29,852 bases of DNA, taken from positions 1 to 29,852 of the forward strand of contig JACPMF010000015.1 in NCBI GenBank assembly GCA_016186145.1, given 5' to 3'. Within the stretch, counting starts at the first letter, position 1. Each line of letters starts with the position of its first letter. Shown here one piece after another: positions 28,043-29,852 of the stretch. Origin of the DNA: Candidatus Sungiibacteriota bacterium (lineage in GTDB: Bacteria > Patescibacteria > Paceibacteria > Sungbacterales > SURF-37). Position numbers and translations under genes: made by a program. The notes under the pieces were generated by a model that ran no database searches, was not told the origin of the DNA, and saw nothing but the letters and a program-made list of their open reading frames with translations.

Positions 28043-28499
28043 GAAATCAGTCGTCTTTTGCTCAAGCCAGCGTTTCCACAAAAACATGGAGAGCTTTATA
28101 CAAGAACTGCGAACTCTCTCGGAGAAGCAAAAACTGCATCCGGTTATTTTTGATCCGGAATTTGAGGAACGCCCGGACAATTTTGAAAACCAGCACGAAA
28201 AAGAAAGAATGAGAAGCGACCCTTATCGCTTGGCGATTGCCGGAAAAGTATATGATCATCTTTTTCGCAAAGTGCGGGTTGCGGACATCTGCTTCATCTT
28301 CAACAAAGACGGCTACCTTGGCGCAAACACGAACGGAGAGCTTTTTGCGGCAGCAGCTTTGGGAAAAACCATTTATGCGCTCCACCCCAAAACGCTTATG
28401 GGGCATTATCCGCATGACTTATATGAAGAACCGTCTTCCCGCAAGCTTATTCATGAAATAGTTGAGACACCGGAAGAGTTGTTAAAAAGATTGCTGTAA
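28041..28499 (+). CDS. Nucleoside 2-deoxyribosyltransferase-like protein 2
   Basis: 152 residues from ATG 28041, chosen because similarity to the 25344 paralog starts there (MKSVVFCSSQRF); the open extension upstream is the leader. It has KVRVADICFIFNKDGYLGANTNGELFAAAALGKTIYALHPK, with D and E in the expected places, and an extra segment before it (YDHLFRKVRV). Substrate unknown. The start codon is in the 3' arm of the 14-base leader stem. Confidence 0.72.
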   Translation: MKSVVFCSSQRFHKNMESFIQELRTLSEKQKLHPVIFDPEFEERPDNFENQHEKERMRSDPYRLAIAGKVYDHLFRKVRVADICFIFNKDGYLGANTNGELFAAAALGKTIYALHPKTLMGHYPHDLYEEPSSRKLIHEIVETPEELLKRLL

Positions 28500-28509
28500 G
28501 CTTTATCAA

Positions 28510-28583
28510 CGAATTACGAATCTTTTCCGAATATACGAATATGTTTTGACTTATTCCCGGATTCGCGCCGGATTCGTAATTCG
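28510..28583. repeat. ACGAAT foldback upstream of ruvX
   Basis: Perfect 13-base arms CGAATTACGAATC (28510-28522) and GATTCGTAATTCG (28571-28583) enclose further GAATATACGAAT and GGATTCGC words. It ends ten bases before the ruvX ATG. Confidence 0.85.
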
Positions 28584-28593
28584 ATGATGGTTT

Positions 28594-28977
28594 ATGAAAT
28601 ACCTCGGTATTGACTACGGAAAAGAACGAATTGGTATTGCGGTGTCAGATGACAACGGACAAATCGCATTTCCACTGCAAACCATACCGGGCAAAAATCC
28701 ATTCGCGTTGATAACCGATATTGCCCAAAAAGAGAAAGTGAACAAAATTGTCCTCGGGCTGCCTGTCCCGTTTTCAGGCGACGCGTCAAAACAAACCATC
28801 GAAATCAAAAAAATTGCCGCTAAATTAAAAAAAACCACCGGCCTTGAGGTAGAATTCGAAAATGAGGCGCTTACGACCAAGCTCGCGAAAAAAGAAGGGA
28901 TCCCCGAAAAACACCTCGATAAAGCCGCAGCGGCAATAATTTTACAATCATATTTAGATAAGAAAAACAGAAAATAA
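28594..28977 (+). CDS. ruvX: Holliday junction resolvase-like RuvX/YqgF
   Basis: RNase H-fold nuclease implicated in 16S rRNA maturation and junction resolution. MKYLGIDYGKERIGIAVSDDN (first catalytic Asp), the VNKIVLGLPVPFSGD strand, VEFENEALTTKLAKK (acidic residue) and DKAAAAIILQSYLD (last Asp) make a full active site. 127 residues, normal. No Shine-Dalgarno visible: the preceding bases belong to a foldback. Confidence 0.92.
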   Translation: MKYLGIDYGKERIGIAVSDDNGQIAFPLQTIPGKNPFALITDIAQKEKVNKIVLGLPVPFSGDASKQTIEIKKIAAKLKKTTGLEVEFENEALTTKLAKKEGIPEKHLDKAAAAIILQSYLDKKNRK

Positions 28978-29034
28978 GTAACTAAGAAATTAAGAAACTG
29001 GGCGGGCCTAATTTCTCAATTTCTAAATTTCTCG
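28975..29034. repeat. AAATTAAGAAACT/AATTTCT foldback repeat
   Basis: Left AAGAAATTAAGAAACTGGGC, right GCCTAATTTCTCAATTTCT, so the halves pair; the same words as the gdhA coding insertion. It fills the gap and ends at the ATG of the glycosyltransferase. Confidence 0.7.
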
Positions 29035-29793
29035 ATGTATTTAAGCTGGATCATCCCCACCTATAACGAAGAACGCCGGATTGAAAAAACCATCCGCGGG
29101 GTTGAAGCGTATCTTAAAACAAAAAACTTCGACTACGAAATAATTGTCGCCGACAGCGCCTCAAAAGACCGAACTCGGGAAATCACGAAAAAGCTGGCCG
29201 GAGAGATAAAAGCGCTTCGCCTTGTTGAAGTAAAAAATAAAGGCAAGGGGTATGCGGTAAAAAACGGCATGCTTTCTGCAATCGGGAGTATCCGCCTCTT
29301 TTCTGATGCGGACAATTCTACTTCGCCGCAGCATTTCGACAAAATGCAACCATTATTTTCTCAAGGATGCGACGTCGTTATTTCTTCCCGAAACCCAAAA
29401 GACGCCCCGGGCGCCGGCCGCGATGTAAAAGAACCGTGGTACCGGGAGCTCTTTGGCAAAGCGGGAAATATCGTGATTCAAATAGCCGGCGTGTGGGGCA
29501 TATGGGACACCCAGAACGGCTTTAAAGCATTCACTGAACAGGCGGCAGAAGCAATTTTTCCAAAACTAAAAATAACGGGGTGGGCTTTTGACATAGAAAT
29601 CCTTGTTCTTACGAGAAAACTGAAGTATAAAATCGGCGTCATCCCCGTAATATGGCGGTATGAAGCGGAAAGCAAAGTAAACTGGAAAACATATGTAGAA
29701 GTGCTTGTTGACACATTTAAAATACGATGGAACCTAATAACAGGAAAATATAAAGGGCTTGGCCAAAATTTACAAGCGCCGAACGTGAAGTAA
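29035..29793 (+). CDS. Family 2 glycosyltransferase (dolichyl/polyprenyl-phosphate type)
   Basis: 252 residues, no membrane segment. GT-A nucleotide-binding start YLSWIIPTYNEERRIEKTI, then EIIVADSASKDRT, NKGKGYAVKNGM, the metal-binding RLFSDADNSTS, and DTQNGFKAFTEQ followed by GWAFDIEILVL, which match the DPM1/Alg5-like subfamily using UDP- or GDP-sugars and a polyprenyl phosphate acceptor. Probably makes a lipid-linked sugar for envelope glycosylation. Follows ruvX with a repeat between; a hairpin follows. Confidence 0.9.
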   Translation: MYLSWIIPTYNEERRIEKTIRGVEAYLKTKNFDYEIIVADSASKDRTREITKKLAGEIKALRLVEVKNKGKGYAVKNGMLSAIGSIRLFSDADNSTSPQHFDKMQPLFSQGCDVVISSRNPKDAPGAGRDVKEPWYRELFGKAGNIVIQIAGVWGIWDTQNGFKAFTEQAAEAIFPKLKITGWAFDIEILVLTRKLKYKIGVIPVIWRYEAESKVNWKTYVEVLVDTFKIRWNLITGKYKGLGQNLQAPNVK

Positions 29794-29813
29794 ATTTTGC
29801 AGCCAAACCTTTA

Positions 29814-29849
29814 CCCCATTAGATGGCGCTTCGCGCCTATCTAACGGGG
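29814..29849. repeat. Hairpin repeat at the right edge
   Basis: CCCCATTAGATGGCGC and GCGCC-TATCTAACGGGG pair with small bulges around TTC. It may act as terminator of the glycosyltransferase gene, but the window ends before any T-run, and its CCCC...GGGG layout matches the palindrome at 2117-2148. Confidence 0.65.
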
Positions 29850-29852
29850 TGC

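Overview
The window looks like bacterial chromosome from a Patescibacteria (CPR) genome, most likely Parcubacteria-like. This is inference, not proof. The evidence is a small CxxC...CxxC zinc protein of a type common in that group, a 425-residue ProRS without the editing insertion, many short hairpin-forming repeats, and dense packing with many small orphans. TGA is used as stop, so the code is standard. I saw no tRNA, rRNA, CRISPR array, transposase or phage gene. No gene-free stretch exceeds 300 bases.

Layout. (1) 0-2.2 kb: mreB-mreC (cell shape, minus strand), preceded by a decayed second copy of the mreB start with a palindrome inserted in it. (2) 2.2-7.6 kb: strict alternation of minus-strand housekeeping genes (proS, gap, gdhA, then a TrxB-like gene) with tiny plus-strand orphan cassettes. 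Each cassette ends in a hairpin terminator close to or overlapping the stop of the convergent gene, and three of the four have near-consensus promoters. (3) 7.6-17.1 kb: a minus-strand thiol/redox and metal island. It holds a TrxB-like reductase, DUF3105, a dual-specificity phosphatase, a Trx-like CxxW protein, a sugar-phosphate isomerase, CcdA, a TlpA-like thioredoxin, an unlisted 52-residue Cys/His-rich peptide, DUF3179, a glutaredoxin, an ArsR regulator, a DsbA-like protein, an FAD/NAD(P)H oxidoreductase and a zinc protein. A plausible reading is electron flow from cytosolic NAD(P)H through TrxB/Grx and CcdA to anchored TlpA and DsbA proteins. (4) 17.3-20.2 kb: rseP, a SelO-like pseudokinase and a TrpR-family regulator. 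Each has one matching dyad (TCAAT-N10-ATTGA) at its 5' side, which suggests a small self-contained regulon. (5) 20.2-25.2 kb: tlyA, an unknown gene and frr in a tight operon, then an Asp-box propeller protein, holB and a DUF5317 membrane protein. (6) 25.3-29.8 kb, plus strand: three nucleoside-deoxyribosyltransferase-like proteins with a Nudix hydrolase, two small exported paralogs, ruvX and a family 2 glycosyltransferase.

The pervasive unusual feature is short repeats. Arrays of degenerate words (ACGAAT, GCGGAT, GAATTAG) that fold back on themselves fill many intergenic gaps. Similar pieces sit in frame inside five conserved proteins (ProRS, GAPDH, GdhA, Pgi/Pmi, DUF3179). The strongest candidates for something undescribed are the TrpR-like/SelO-like/RseP regulon, the duplicated-motif metal peptide, the switch-like leader at 27.9 kb, and the coding repeats.
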